Assembly (NCBI RefSeq): GCF_003019255.1 | Contig: NZ_CP027846.1 | Location: 1,054,001 to 1,118,000 of the forward strand | Reading direction: 5' to 3' | From: Staphylococcus kloosii | Lineage (GTDB): Bacteria; Bacillota; Bacilli; Staphylococcales; Staphylococcaceae | DNA: 64,000 nucleotides | Shown: piece by piece, positions 39,545 through 48,442 of the stretch | Layout: each line of letters opens with the position of its first letter | Numbering within the stretch: the first letter of the stretch is position 1 | Program-made: the position numbers and the translations under genes | The notes under the pieces: generated by a model | Database searches by the model: none | Told to the model about the DNA's origin: nothing | What the model saw: only the letters and a program-made list of their open reading frames with translations

Positions 39545-40735
39545 ATGAAGAAAAAAAGTTCGCTTAGCACTAAGTTAACACTTAGCGATCTTTACCATAA
39601 GGATACGGTTTATACTTCTAGACCTTCATACGTTTCTAATCCATGGTTAGAACCTGAAGAACACCAATCTAACTTTTTGACTGGTAGGGAATTACTTATC
39701 GCTAATAAAATGTCCGTTATTGTTCACGAAGCGAGTGTAACAGATAAATTAGCACAATTATTCGAAGTGATAGGGACTGAAATACCGAGTAGCATATATA
39801 AATTTAAGGACAAACATTCTTATGAATCTTTAATTCAACAGTTAGCACATGAAAATGATAAAAGAATATATTTCCAATATATACATGATGAACAAGTATT
39901 AGCTAAAGAGTTTTATGCTTTAAATAAAGATGTATTTGTGGCATTAAATAATAAAGCTAAAATTCCACAATGGACTAACGGTCGTTTTTTACCTCAAAGG
40001 CAGGTTATAGCTCTGCAAGATTTCGAAGAGGTGATCGAACAATGGGCATTTCCTTTTGTTATTAAGCCTGGCGATGATTTACCTACGGCAGGTGGTTATG
40101 GCGTTATGATTTGCTACAATGATAATGATTTAGCACAAGCTAAGAAGCGTATTGCCGAAGCACAAAATGACACTGATAATTTAATTATTGAACAAAAAAT
40201 TGAAGCGGTGGCTAATTATTGCGTGCAATTCGCATATTCTGAACAAACAGGCTTACAGTATATTGGTTCAGCAGAGCAACTCACAAATGAATACGGATTT
40301 TATAATGGTAATCAAAATGCGCAAGAAGTTCCAGACGTGGTCATTGAAGCCGGTAAAGAAATAATGCGTAATGGCATAAAAGAAGGATTTATCGGCGTTG
40401 CAGGATTTGATTTATTGGTAGATGACAAAGGTGATGTCTATGCAATAGACTTAAATTTTAGACAAAATGGTTCTACAAGTTTATTACTGTTAGAGCCTGC
40501 TTTAACGGACGGTTATCATAAATTTTATAGTTATATTGCACCAAATAGTAATGAACAATTTTTCCAAACTATTCTTAAATATGTGAGAAAAGGTGTGCTA
40601 TTCCCGCTATCATATTATGATGGGGACTGGTTTGAAGACGTGCATGTACCATCACGATTTGGGTGCATTTGGCATGCTGGAACCAAACAACAAGTTGAAG
40701 ACTATGAAAAAGCATTTTTAAGTGAAATCGAGTAG
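39545..40735 (+). CDS. ATP-grasp ligase of unknown substrate
   Basis: 396 residues. The ATP-grasp part spans about 120-330: FVIKPGDDLPTAGGYGVMI is the nucleotide lysine and glycine loop, LIIEQKIEA the hinge, and FDLLVDDKGDVYAIDLNFRQNGST the Mg-binding Glu/Asp-Asn strand. Such enzymes activate a carboxylate as acyl-phosphate and join it to an amine. Directly behind an M20 amidohydrolase, which cuts the same kind of bond, it may take part in making or recycling an amide-linked small molecule. That is inference. Confidence 0.82.
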   Translation: MKKKSSLSTKLTLSDLYHKDTVYTSRPSYVSNPWLEPEEHQSNFLTGRELLIANKMSVIVHEASVTDKLAQLFEVIGTEIPSSIYKFKDKHSYESLIQQLAHENDKRIYFQYIHDEQVLAKEFYALNKDVFVALNNKAKIPQWTNGRFLPQRQVIALQDFEEVIEQWAFPFVIKPGDDLPTAGGYGVMICYNDNDLAQAKKRIAEAQNDTDNLIIEQKIEAVANYCVQFAYSEQTGLQYIGSAEQLTNEYGFYNGNQNAQEVPDVVIEAGKEIMRNGIKEGFIGVAGFDLLVDDKGDVYAIDLNFRQNGSTSLLLLEPALTDGYHKFYSYIAPNSNEQFFQTILKYVRKGVLFPLSYYDGDWFEDVHVPSRFGCIWHAGTKQQVEDYEKAFLSEIE

Positions 40736-40836
40736 ATAAATGCTTTATATAGTTATACAATTTGCCCTCATTGACGAGTGCGACAAAGTTAAGATATATT
40801 TTAAATGTAACTTATACAAAGAATTGGGGTGCAGTA

Positions 40837-41502
40837 ATGTCTTACAAAACAAAAGAATTTTACCAAGACATACTTGTGACAGAAAAAATTTACTTAGCCA
40901 CTAAAAAAGGTAAAATAATCAAACAAGATATTCTAGGTAAAAATGTTATTGCAATATGGACACGTAAAGACGTGGCAGAGCAATATTTATCTAAACTTAA
41001 CGTCGAATATGACGAGTTAAAAACTTTAGATATTGATAAGTTTGTTACTTATGAAATGGATGAAATTTTTAAAGCGCATGAAGAAGTTATTATTAATCCA
41101 ACTTCTAATAACGATGGCGAACTAGTAGAAATTGAAGCATGTACTGATGAATTAATGTCTGATTTGGATAATATTCGCATTAAAGAATTTAATAACACAA
41201 TAGCAAAATCGGACTCAGTTTATGGTCTATCATCACAAAATAAACAACAATTTATTTTAATTAGTGATGACGAACACGAAAAGCCGAATATTATGCCTGT
41301 GTGGAGTGTTAAGAAGCAAGCCGAAAAAGTAAGAGATGAAGACTTTGAAGAGTGCGACATTATAGAAGTAGAAGGCGAAGTATTTGCGGATTGGCTCGAC
41401 GTTTTAAGAGACGATGACAAAGCTGTTGCTATAGACTTAAAACCTGGAGTTATAGGTACGGTGACATCTGCTCAAGTTTTATCAAATAAACTTATTATAT
41501 AA
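40837..41502 (+). CDS. DUF2750 protein with two tandem copies
   Basis: 221 residues. The first half (about 5-75, IYLATKKGKI..VIAIWTRKDVAEQYL) is typical DUF2750. The second (about 120-200, VYGLSSQNKQ..IMPVWSVKKQAEKV) repeats the same pattern, so the protein looks like an internal duplication. Function unknown; acidic and probably cytosolic. I take ATG 40837 (MSYKTKEF) with GGGGTG upstream; the longer frame from 40762 has no RBS. Confidence 0.8.
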   Translation: MSYKTKEFYQDILVTEKIYLATKKGKIIKQDILGKNVIAIWTRKDVAEQYLSKLNVEYDELKTLDIDKFVTYEMDEIFKAHEEVIINPTSNNDGELVEIEACTDELMSDLDNIRIKEFNNTIAKSDSVYGLSSQNKQQFILISDDEHEKPNIMPVWSVKKQAEKVRDEDFEECDIIEVEGEVFADWLDVLRDDDKAVAIDLKPGVIGTVTSAQVLSNKLII

Positions 41503-41531
41503 GCAGTCTTAATATTTATATTTCATCTATG

Positions 41532-41580
41532 AAAAAAGTGGTGATCACAATGAATTGACATGTGATTACCACTTTTTTTT
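41532..41580. terminator. Bidirectional terminator before coaW
   Basis: Stem AAAAAGTGGTGATCACA / TGTGATTACCACTTTTT, with one mismatched base, between convergent genes. Confidence 0.9.
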
Positions 41581-41586
41581 GTTAGG

Positions 41587-42384
41587 TTATAAGTTAAGAC
41601 AACCAAGTGCGCCTGAAAAAGCACCATGCTCAACATAATAAGGCTTAAATCCTCTTAAGATTGTATAATCTTCAACTACTTTTCTTAACAAAAAGTTATT
41701 GTGGAACGAAGAACCTATATATGCAACATGTTCAGTATTATGTTCTCTCGCAACTGTAATCGCCATAGTTGTAATAACTTCACCGACGAGACCTATGACA
41801 CATGCTAATTTATCGGCTTTGGTAAATGTTGAATCTATATTATGTAATACATTACCAAAATTTGCTGCTGTTAAATCACCAGGTATTGGAGGTTCGGTAT
41901 TTTCATATATATGTTTAACTTTTAAGTCAATAAGTTCTCTATTACCATTTTGCGCTATATTAGTTAATTCTTCATAATCTTCTATACCACTTAATAAATA
42001 GCCTAAGCCTTGAATCATTCCACCACCAGTTCCGATACCGCCAACACGGGATTGATTAATACCATCGGAGAAATGTAAAGACGTACCCGTCCCGACATTA
42101 GTAAAAATATAATTATCTAAATTGTGACCTTGCTCCTTCAGTAAAATATTTAGACCAATTGCTGCTGCATCGAATTCTACAAAAGTTCGAGTAGAACAAT
42201 TTAATTGTTGATTGATAGTTGCAGCATGCCCACCAGTTAAACTAATATCCTCACAATTATGATTGTTTAACCACTTTATGACTTTATCAATTTCTGTCGT
42301 AGGTATCGTCTGGTATTCTCTATAATCATCATGTTGTATAACTATTTTAATCAGTGTGCCACCTGCATCAATACCAATTTTCAT
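41587..42384 (-). CDS. coaW: Type II pantothenate kinase
   Basis: First step of coenzyme A synthesis. The ASKHA fold starts MKIGIDAGGTLIKI, with the second phosphate loop TNVGTGTSLH and the GGTGIGGG-like GGIGTGGGMIQGLG. 265 residues, like the staphylococcal enzyme, which is refractory to CoA feedback. Its start region faces the VOC-protein gene divergently. Confidence 0.95.
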   Translation of the reverse strand: MKIGIDAGGTLIKIVIQHDDYREYQTIPTTEIDKVIKWLNNHNCEDISLTGGHAATINQQLNCSTRTFVEFDAAAIGLNILLKEQGHNLDNYIFTNVGTGTSLHFSDGINQSRVGGIGTGGGMIQGLGYLLSGIEDYEELTNIAQNGNRELIDLKVKHIYENTEPPIPGDLTAANFGNVLHNIDSTFTKADKLACVIGLVGEVITTMAITVAREHNTEHVAYIGSSFHNNFLLRKVVEDYTILRGFKPYYVEHGAFSGALGCLNL

Positions 42385-42470
42385 TGAAGTGCCCCCCTAA
42401 AAAATTTACATTATAACTAATAATATAATAAAATATTGGAAAATAACATATAAGTTGGGGAGAATTTTGA

Positions 42471-42839
42471 ATGTTGCAATTAAGCCCATACATTACTGTC
42501 GAAAATGTCAAAGAAGCAATTGATTATTATCAAAGTGCATTTGGTGGTGAGGTGAAAATATTAAATAAAGCTAAAGATAATATATTACATGCTGAATTAC
42601 ATGTTTCAACTGCAGTAATATTACATTTATCTAGTAATTACGGCAAAACATATAGCAATGAAAATACAGATATTATTTTGACTCTTGATGACTTAGCCAC
42701 ACAAGAACAAGCTTATAATGCTTTAAGTGTAGAAGGTAATCCGCATATGCCGTTAGAAAAAACATTCTTTAATGCAATACACGGGCAAGTTAAAGATAAA
42801 TATGGAGTCAATTGGTTGATGAATTGCTTTTTAAAATAA
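42471..42839 (+). CDS. VOC/glyoxalase-fold protein (PhnB-like)
   Basis: 122 residues, two beta-alpha-beta-beta-beta units: MLQLSPYITVENVKEAIDYY is the typical PhnB/YycE start. The C-terminal half has HGQVKDKYGVNWLMN. Metal ligands are not clear. Function not assignable beyond the fold. RBS GGGGAG. Confidence 0.82.
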   Translation: MLQLSPYITVENVKEAIDYYQSAFGGEVKILNKAKDNILHAELHVSTAVILHLSSNYGKTYSNENTDIILTLDDLATQEQAYNALSVEGNPHMPLEKTFFNAIHGQVKDKYGVNWLMNCFLK

Positions 42840-42917
42840 AGTTAATGCTTAATCAAAGGGTTAAATTTTTAGTTTAGTGGTAATAAATAATTAAATAAAA
42901 CGCATAGGGGTTTAATT

Positions 42918-43778
42918 ATGGTTATTAAGAAACAATTCAAAAACATTAAAGTTCAAGAATTTGAAGAACAATATCGACAGGCACTATATGATTTTAAATT
43001 AAGTGAAAGACAGCAAATATATTCATCTTTGCCGAAAGATGTGTTGGATGATGCATTAACTGACGAGGATAGAATTGCTAACATTGTCTTAAATGAAGAA
43101 GATCAAGTCGTAGGTTTTTTTGTATTACATCAATTTTATCAACACGAAGGCTATGATACGCCAGAACAGGTCGTTTATATACGATCATTATCTATCAATG
43201 AAGTTTTCCAAGGGAATGGTTATGGTACTCAAATTATGATGTTTATCCCGCAATATGTACAAACTGTATTTCCAGACTTCAATCACCTCTATTTAGTTGT
43301 AGATGCTGAAAATAAAGGGGCTTGGAATTTATATGAACGCGCTGGATTTATGCACACTGCGACAAAAGAAGAAGGCCCAATCGGGAAAGAACGTTTATAT
43401 TATTTAGATTTAGATGCCAAATATGTGTCATCTTTATCATTAATTTTAAACGATGAAGAATATAAATACGGCATCAATATTATAGATTTAATAAAAGACG
43501 GTTCAAAAGTTGGGTTTATTGCAGTGGAACAACATGATAATAGACTTAATATTACTTCGATAGAAGTTGATGCTTCGGAGCGTTTAAGTGGAATCGCTCA
43601 GAGTGCACTTAGACAACTTTCTACATTCGTTAGGAAAAATTTTGAAGGTATAAATGTCATAACAATAACGTTATATGGTGAACGAAACGAACTAAAACCC
43701 TTATGTTTAAATAGTAATTTTGTTGCTTTCGAAGAAGGGGATGATTTTGTTATCTTCGAAAAGTATATAAATTATTAA
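42918..43778 (+). CDS. GNAT-family N-acetyltransferase
   Basis: 286 residues. The acetyl-CoA site is in the first half: VVYIRSLSINEVFQGNGYGTQIM (Q/RxxGxG/A loop) and LVVDAENKGAWNLYERAGF, near residues 90-150. The second half (about 175-285) looks like another, degenerate GNAT-like unit (LNITSIEVDASERLSGIAQSAL). Substrate unknown. RBS weak (AGGGG). Confidence 0.85.
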   Translation: MVIKKQFKNIKVQEFEEQYRQALYDFKLSERQQIYSSLPKDVLDDALTDEDRIANIVLNEEDQVVGFFVLHQFYQHEGYDTPEQVVYIRSLSINEVFQGNGYGTQIMMFIPQYVQTVFPDFNHLYLVVDAENKGAWNLYERAGFMHTATKEEGPIGKERLYYLDLDAKYVSSLSLILNDEEYKYGINIIDLIKDGSKVGFIAVEQHDNRLNITSIEVDASERLSGIAQSALRQLSTFVRKNFEGINVITITLYGERNELKPLCLNSNFVAFEEGDDFVIFEKYINY

Positions 43779-43889
43779 TACTGATTGCGTAATCATTGTT
43801 TGTCCTTTATAATTTAGATTTGTTACTATTAATTAAGTGAAATGTGTATATAAATGTGAGAAAAGCGTGCGAAAGGAAGTAAATGAGCT

Positions 43890-44438
43890 ATGAAAATACA
43901 AGATTATACTAAAGAGATGGTTGATGAGAAATCATTTATCGACATGGCATATAGCCTATTAAATGAAAAAGCAGATACAATGAATTTATACGATATCATT
44001 GATGAATTCAAAGCAATTGGTCACTATGAAGATAATGAAATTGAAAATAGAATTGTACAATTCTATACTGACTTAAACACTGATGGTCGTTTCTTAAACG
44101 TAGGAGAAAACGTATGGGGATTACGTGACTGGTATTCAGTAGATGACATTGAAGAAAAAATTGCACCAACTATTCAAAAATTTGATATCTTAGACAAAGA
44201 CGACGAAGAAGATAAAAATCTTAAACTATTAGGTGAAGACGAACGAGACGATGATGACAACATTCCTAATGCAACTGATGATCAAGAAGGATTAAATGAT
44301 CCTGAAGATGAAGAAGTAGAAGAAGAAATCAATGATTCTGAAATTGTTATCGAAGATGACGATGAAGAATTAGATGATGAAGAATTAGACGAAGACGACG
44401 AAGAATATGATGAAGAAGAGGAAGAATTCGAAGAGTAA
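43890..44438 (+). CDS. rpoE: DNA-directed RNA polymerase delta subunit
   Basis: An N-terminal winged-helix HARE domain (about 8-85, ending ENVWGLRDWYSVDDIEEK) binds the polymerase, and the C-terminal half is a disordered run of Asp and Glu. Delta speeds recycling and makes the enzyme sensitive to the initiating NTP. 182 residues. RBS AAAGGAAG. It stands upstream of pyrG, as in other Firmicutes. Confidence 0.97.
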   Translation: MKIQDYTKEMVDEKSFIDMAYSLLNEKADTMNLYDIIDEFKAIGHYEDNEIENRIVQFYTDLNTDGRFLNVGENVWGLRDWYSVDDIEEKIAPTIQKFDILDKDDEEDKNLKLLGEDERDDDDNIPNATDDQEGLNDPEDEEVEEEINDSEIVIEDDDEELDDEELDEDDEEYDEEEEEFEE

Positions 44439-44452
44439 TTCTTGATATTCAA

Positions 44453-44490
44453 TTGACTTTTTCTGTGAACATGATAAAATTTTATTCGGG
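44453..44490 (+). promoter_or_regulatory. pyrG promoter with GGGCTCC initial transcribed sequence
   Basis: -35 TTGACT (44453-44458), -10 TAAAAT (44475-44480), 16 bp apart, then GGGCTCC starting at 44488. In B. subtilis pyrG the same GGGC start allows repeated addition of G when CTP is low, and the extra G residues pair with the downstream pyrimidine tract to prevent termination. Confidence 0.85.
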
Positions 44491-44524
44491 CTCCTTTAAT
44501 TAGGACGACGTGTATAAATTATAT

Positions 44525-44569
44525 ACGCTCCCCCTTACAAATTTGTGAGAGGGAGCGTTTTTTTATTTT
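44525..44569 (+). terminator. CTP-responsive attenuator in the pyrG leader
   Basis: Terminator stem ACGCTCCC / GGGAGCGT with flanking CCCTTACAAATTTGTGAGAG and a run of seven T. The left arm holds the CTCCCCC tract with which a poly-G 5' end could pair. The 44570-44772 region continues the leader up to the pyrG RBS; I see no ORF in it. Confidence 0.88.
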
Positions 44570-44772
44570 TTAAATAAACTTATTAATAGCTTAATTTTAG
44601 CAAAAGAAGTAGTGTTTTCGCTTAAGTTTTATACATAATATGAAAAGTAAGCAAATACTAACGACTTATATGGCATATTATTGTTAAAATGTATCACCCC
44701 CTATCAGAAAGGTATTAGACCCTAAGAAAAATACAATATTAAAAGGTTGTTTGAATAACAGGAGGATTAGAA

Positions 44773-46380
44773 ATGACAAAATTTATTTTTGTAACCGGTG
44801 GTGTAGTTTCCTCACTTGGTAAAGGTATTACGGCAGCTTCTTTAGGTAGATTATTAAAAGATCGTGGATTAAAAGTAACGATTCAAAAATTTGATCCATA
44901 TTTAAATGTGGACCCAGGTACAATGAGTCCATATCAACATGGTGAAGTATTTGTCACTGATGATGGGGCAGAAACTGACTTAGACTTAGGTCACTATGAA
45001 AGATTTATCGATATTAATTTAAATAAATATTCTAACGTAACGGCTGGTAAAGTATATTCACACGTTCTAAAAAAAGAACGTCGTGGTGACTATTTAGGTG
45101 GTACGGTTCAAGTTATCCCTCATATTACAAATGAAATTAAAGAACGATTATTATTAGCAGGCGAAAGTACAAATGCAGATGTAGTTATTACAGAAATCGG
45201 CGGAACGACTGGCGATATCGAATCTTTACCATTTATCGAAGCTATTAGACAAATAAGAAGTGATTTAGGTAGAGAAAATGTAATGTATGTTCACTGTACT
45301 TTATTACCTTATATTAAAGCTGCTGGTGAAATGAAAACAAAACCAACACAACATAGTGTGAAAGAATTACGTGGTTTAGGTATTCAACCAGATTTAATTG
45401 TTGTTAGAACTGAATTTGAAATGACGCAAGATTTAAAAGATAAAATAGCATTGTTCTGTGATATTAATAAGGCAAGTGTTATTGAATGTCGTGATGCCGA
45501 TTCGTTATATGAAATTCCATTACAATTAAGTAAACAAGACATGGATGATATCGTAATCGAACGTTTACAATTAAAGCCAAAATACGAAACACAATTAGAT
45601 GAATGGCAATATTTATTAGATACAGTAAATAGTTTAGACGGTAAAATAACTATCGGTTTAGTTGGTAAATATGTAAGTCTACAAGACGCTTATTTATCAG
45701 TAGTTGAATCATTAAAACATGCGGGTTATCCATTTAAAAAAGATGTTGTTGTAAAATGGATAGATTCAAGTGAAGTTACAGATGAAAATGTGAAGGATTA
45801 TCTAGCAGATGTAGATGGCGTACTTGTACCTGGTGGTTTCGGGTTCCGTGCTAGTGAAGGTAAAATTTCAGCTATTAAATATGCTAGAGAAAATAATGTG
45901 CCATACTTTGGTATCTGTTTAGGTATGCAATTAGCAACAGTTGAATTTGCGCGACACGTTATTGGATTAGAAGGTGCACATTCAGCAGAATTAGATCCTA
46001 ACACACCATATCCAATCATTGATTTACTACCTGAACAAAAAGATATTGAGGATTTAGGGGGAACTTTACGCTTAGGCTTATATCCATGTAAAATCCAACC
46101 AAATACTTTAGCGCATCGTATTTACAATTTATCTGATATAGAAGAAAGACATCGTCATCGTTATGAATTTAACAATGATTATCGTCAACAACTTGAAGAT
46201 AATGGCATGGTTTTCTCTGGTACGAGTCCAGATGGCAGATTAGTAGAAATGGTAGAAATACCTGCAAATGATTTCTTTGTAGCGTGCCAATTCCACCCAG
46301 AATTTTTATCTAGACCAAACCGACCACAACCAATCTTCAAATCATTTATTGAAGCTGCTTTAAAACAAAGTCAAAAGTAA
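44773..46380 (+). CDS. pyrG: CTP synthase
   Basis: Aminates UTP to CTP with glutamine. The synthetase half starts TKFIFVTGGVVSSLGKGI; the class I glutaminase half has the nucleophile in YFGICLGMQLA and the His-Glu pair in CQFHPEF. 535 residues, full length. RBS GGAGGA. Expression should follow CTP level through the attenuator about 200 bp upstream. Confidence 0.98.
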   Translation: MTKFIFVTGGVVSSLGKGITAASLGRLLKDRGLKVTIQKFDPYLNVDPGTMSPYQHGEVFVTDDGAETDLDLGHYERFIDINLNKYSNVTAGKVYSHVLKKERRGDYLGGTVQVIPHITNEIKERLLLAGESTNADVVITEIGGTTGDIESLPFIEAIRQIRSDLGRENVMYVHCTLLPYIKAAGEMKTKPTQHSVKELRGLGIQPDLIVVRTEFEMTQDLKDKIALFCDINKASVIECRDADSLYEIPLQLSKQDMDDIVIERLQLKPKYETQLDEWQYLLDTVNSLDGKITIGLVGKYVSLQDAYLSVVESLKHAGYPFKKDVVVKWIDSSEVTDENVKDYLADVDGVLVPGGFGFRASEGKISAIKYARENNVPYFGICLGMQLATVEFARHVIGLEGAHSAELDPNTPYPIIDLLPEQKDIEDLGGTLRLGLYPCKIQPNTLAHRIYNLSDIEERHRHRYEFNNDYRQQLEDNGMVFSGTSPDGRLVEMVEIPANDFFVACQFHPEFLSRPNRPQPIFKSFIEAALKQSQK

Positions 46381-46423
46381 GTTGATTAATAAAATATTAA
46401 AATTTAAAATTTTGAGATAAAAA

Positions 46424-46463
46424 AACGTCAATTTCTAACATAATAGTTTAGAAATTGACGTTT
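46424..46463. terminator. Terminator between pyrG and DUF2529 gene
   Basis: 15 bp stem AACGTCAATTTCTAA / TTAGAAATTGACGTT. The T run is stronger for minus-strand transcription; for pyrG it is only TTTACTTT. Confidence 0.8.
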
Positions 46464-46543
46464 ACTTTATGTGTTCGAAAATTTATGGTGATTCAAGTTT
46501 CAAACAAAGATTATTAATTATTATATGGTAGGCGTGCTATCAT

Positions 46544-47065
46544 CTATAGTTCTAAGTCTCGTGACATCTCTATCATTTGTGTATAAATTTCATAATAAAT
46601 GTAATTAAATGACATCGTGTGTGGTGTAATAATTTTATCGTAATCTTCTGTGTAAATAATTGGTCTAGATGTATTTAAGTTAACGAAATGAAACAGGTGA
46701 TCAGGAAAATCAGTTTCTTTGGGTTTATTTGTAATGAGTACAAAGTCAGCATCTAAGTTTATTAACGTTTCAACATCACTTTGAACTTCTGCAGTATAAA
46801 AAGGAGCGAATAAAAACACTCTGTCTGTCGTATCAATTGAGGTATTAGCAATCGTGTCAGTCATAATTTCACTTGAGTCTAATTTTTCATTACTGTTAAC
46901 GATATAAGATTCAAAGAATTTTAAATCGTCATACCCTTTAATATAAACGATGCCTTCACCACCAATAGCTTGGACAACACATTGTGCAGCCATTTGAATA
47001 TCTAGCGCTTGATCTTCTAATCTATTAAATATCCCATTTAATTGTGTATTTAAAATTTTAGACAT
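46544..47065 (-). CDS. DUF2529 protein (YwjG-like)
   Basis: 173 residues, SIS-like fold judged from the family. The start is ATG 47065 (MSKILNTQL) with CGGAGGG upstream; an in-frame ATG further up at 47095 has no RBS. In B. subtilis the homologue ywjG also lies between pyrG (ctrA) and fbaA, so the order is conserved. Function unknown. Confidence 0.85.
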   Translation of the reverse strand: MSKILNTQLNGIFNRLEDQALDIQMAAQCVVQAIGGEGIVYIKGYDDLKFFESYIVNSNEKLDSSEIMTDTIANTSIDTTDRVFLFAPFYTAEVQSDVETLINLDADFVLITNKPKETDFPDHLFHFVNLNTSRPIIYTEDYDKIITPHTMSFNYIYYEIYTQMIEMSRDLEL

Positions 47066-47222
47066 GGATACCCTCCGTTCTTTCTTCATCAACATATTGT
47101 ATAAAAATGCCTAATATAATGCAATAATACGTATTTTAAACTTATTTGATAATATTTAAATGTAATAAGTATATGAAAATTAATTAAAATTATTGAATTT
47201 GCATGCATACGAGTCCAAATTT

Positions 47223-47231
47223 TGATATAAT
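47223..47231 (+). promoter_or_regulatory. fbaA promoter, extended -10
   Basis: TG-A-TATAAT at 47223-47231; no good -35 at 17 bp. The start would lie about 40 bp before fbaA. Confidence 0.5.
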
Positions 47232-47276
47232 ACAATAGTAAAAATACGTGCACATTGCACCCAAGGAGGAACTTTA

Positions 47277-48137
47277 ATGCCTTTAGTTTCAATGAAAGAA
47301 ATGTTAATCGATGCAAAAGAAAATGGTTATGCGGTTGGTCAATACAACTTAAATAACTTAGAATTTACACAAGCTATACTACAAGCTTCTCAAGAAGAGA
47401 ATGCACCAGTAATTTTAGGTGTATCTGAAGGTGCTGCTCGCTACATGGGTGGATTTTATACTGTAGTGAAAATGGTTGAAGGTTTATTACATGACTTTAA
47501 CATTACAATTCCTGTAGCTATCCACTTAGACCATGGTTCAAGCTTTGAAAAATGTAAAGAAGCAATTGACGCTGGTTTCACATCAGTAATGATTGATGCT
47601 TCTCACGCTCCATTCGAAGAAAATATTGAAATTACTTCAAAAGTAGTTGAATATGCTCACGAAAATGGTGTATCAGTTGAAGCTGAATTAGGAACTGTTG
47701 GTGGACAAGAAGATGACGTTGTAGCTGAAGGCGTTATTTATGCTGATCCTAAAGAATGTCAAGAACTAGTAGAAAGAACTGGAATTGACACATTAGCACC
47801 AGCACTTGGTTCAGTACATGGGCCATATAAAGGTGAACCAAAATTAGGTTTCAAAGAAATGGAAGAAATTGGTACTTCTACTGGTTTACCATTAGTATTA
47901 CACGGTGGTACTGGTATCCCAACAAAAGATATCCAAAGAGCAATTCCTTATGGTACTGCTAAAATAAACGTAAATACTGAAAACCAAATTGCTTCTGCAC
48001 AAGCTGTTCGTGATGTATTAAATGCAGACAAAGAAGTTTATGACCCTCGTAAATATTTAGGGCCAGCACGTGAAGCAATTAAAGAAACAGTAAAAGGTAA
48101 AATTAGAGAGTTTGGAACTTCTAATCAAGCTAAATAA
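47277..48137 (+). CDS. fbaA: Class II fructose-bisphosphate aldolase
   Basis: Glycolytic cleavage of fructose-1,6-bisphosphate to glyceraldehyde-3-phosphate and dihydroxyacetone phosphate. Zn ligands and catalytic Asp lie in VAIHLDHGSSFE, with further His in GSVHGPYKGEP and LVLHGGTGIP. 286 residues, full length. RBS AAGGAGG. Codon use is strongly biased, as in highly expressed genes. Monocistronic. Confidence 0.97.
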   Translation: MPLVSMKEMLIDAKENGYAVGQYNLNNLEFTQAILQASQEENAPVILGVSEGAARYMGGFYTVVKMVEGLLHDFNITIPVAIHLDHGSSFEKCKEAIDAGFTSVMIDASHAPFEENIEITSKVVEYAHENGVSVEAELGTVGGQEDDVVAEGVIYADPKECQELVERTGIDTLAPALGSVHGPYKGEPKLGFKEMEEIGTSTGLPLVLHGGTGIPTKDIQRAIPYGTAKINVNTENQIASAQAVRDVLNADKEVYDPRKYLGPAREAIKETVKGKIREFGTSNQAK

Positions 48138-48148
48138 TTAAAGATATT

Positions 48149-48185
48149 AACAGCTATTATATATAAGTATAATAGCTGTTTTTTA
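48149..48185 (+). terminator. Terminator of fbaA
   Basis: Perfect 12 bp stem AACAGCTATTAT / ATAATAGCTGTT followed by TTTT. Confidence 0.9.
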
Positions 48186-48281
48186 TGTTATAATTAACGC
48201 ATTAAATATTGAAATGTGAGTTTAGAATTCTCAAAAAATAAATCTTTTTAAGAATTTTATAAAATAATGATTTAAGTTGCT

Positions 48282-48299
48282 TTACAATGGGAATTGTAA
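48282..48299. promoter_or_regulatory. Inverted repeat upstream of murZ
   Basis: TTACAAT-GGGA-ATTGTAA, a perfect 7 bp repeat 60 bp upstream of the murZ -35 box. Operator-like, no known regulator assigned. The rest of 48186-48359 is AT-rich with no gene. Confidence 0.35.
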
Positions 48300-48359
48300 T
48301 ATTGAGTCAAATTAACAGAGATAGAATTTAAATTTGCTTATGATTTGGAAAGATGATTT

Positions 48360-48388
48360 TTGCATTGAACATCGATTTATTTTATAAT
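48360..48388 (+). promoter_or_regulatory. murZ promoter
   Basis: -35 TTGCAT (48360-48365) and perfect -10 TATAAT (48383-48388), 17 bp apart. Confidence 0.75.
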
Positions 48389-48442
48389 TCTCGTATTGTG
48401 TAAAATTAGATTTCGAGTGATTGAAAAAAGGAGAACGTGCGT

